Shown here: positions 21,231 through 21,244 of the stretch, in pieces
Layout: each line of letters opens with the position of its first letter
How positions within the stretch are numbered: the first letter of the stretch is position 1
Source of the DNA: an uncultured Clostridia bacterium
GTDB taxonomy: Bacteria > Bacillota > Clostridia > Christensenellales > Borkfalkiaceae
Length of the DNA stretch: 21,244 nucleotides
Reading direction: 5' to 3'
Assembly (NCBI GenBank): GCA_934254725.1
Contig: CAKQLR010000032.1
Location: forward strand, 1-21,244
Notes under the pieces: generated by a model
Told to the model about the DNA's origin: nothing
Databases searched by the model: none
Seen by the model: the letters and a program-made list of their open reading frames with translations, nothing else
Program-made: the position numbers and the translations under genes

Positions 21231-21244
21231 TCCCCCCCGTCTCT
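21158..21244. repeat. direct repeat, copy 2 (87 bp, reaches the window end)
   Basis: Second copy of the repeat, offset by 261 bases and running to the last base of the window, so the full unit and any further copies cannot be seen. The 175 bases between the copies (20983-21157) are unique within the window, C-rich at the left, and show no gene that I trust. Confidence 0.9.

Overview
The window comes from the chromosome of an endospore-forming Gram-positive bacterium, most likely an uncultured member of the Clostridia. It carries spoIIGA-sigE-sigG and spoIVA, the arginine-kinase/ClpC protein quality-control genes mcsA-mcsB-clpC, a long-form ribosome hibernation factor, and the DUF512-der-plsY order typical of Clostridia. 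Shine-Dalgarno sites are strong (GGAGG type), and several sigma-A-like promoters and U-tract terminators can be read. I cannot name a genus. Every convincing gene (15) lies on the minus strand, so transcription runs from high to low coordinates; long plus-strand open frames are shadows. No tRNA, rRNA, CRISPR array, insertion sequence or phage gene was recognised.

Layout in the direction of transcription (right to left): 20752-21244 has no secure gene and holds two copies of an 86-87 bp direct repeat. At 19027-20751 is a Sel1-repeat protein made of 14 complete 36-residue units plus a zinc ribbon, with its own promoter and terminator. At 16007-18685 is a large secreted lipoprotein of unknown function. 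Then comes a housekeeping/sporulation block: a DUF512 radical-SAM protein whose promoter predicts a leaderless mRNA, the ribosome-assembly GTPase der, plsY (phospholipid synthesis), a terminator, and spoIVA (spore-coat ATPase) behind a sigma-E-type promoter. Next is mcsA-mcsB-clpC behind a near-consensus sigma-A promoter, with no ctsR in front, followed by hpf, a TIM-barrel sugar isomerase-like gene and pgi. Last is spoIIGA-sigE-sigG, preceded by inverted Spo0A-box-like sites.

How the genes work together: SpoIIGA is the membrane protease that activates pro-sigma-E in the mother cell, sigma-E would drive spoIVA from the promoter seen here, and sigma-G runs late forespore expression. McsA/McsB tag proteins with phospho-arginine for ClpC-ClpP degradation. 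The points most worth checking are a ClpC that appears to lack its middle (M) coiled-coil domain, the missing ctsR and CtsR operator, the leaderless DUF512 mRNA, the unexplained repeat at the right edge, and the large lipoprotein. I found no clear multi-gene novel system.
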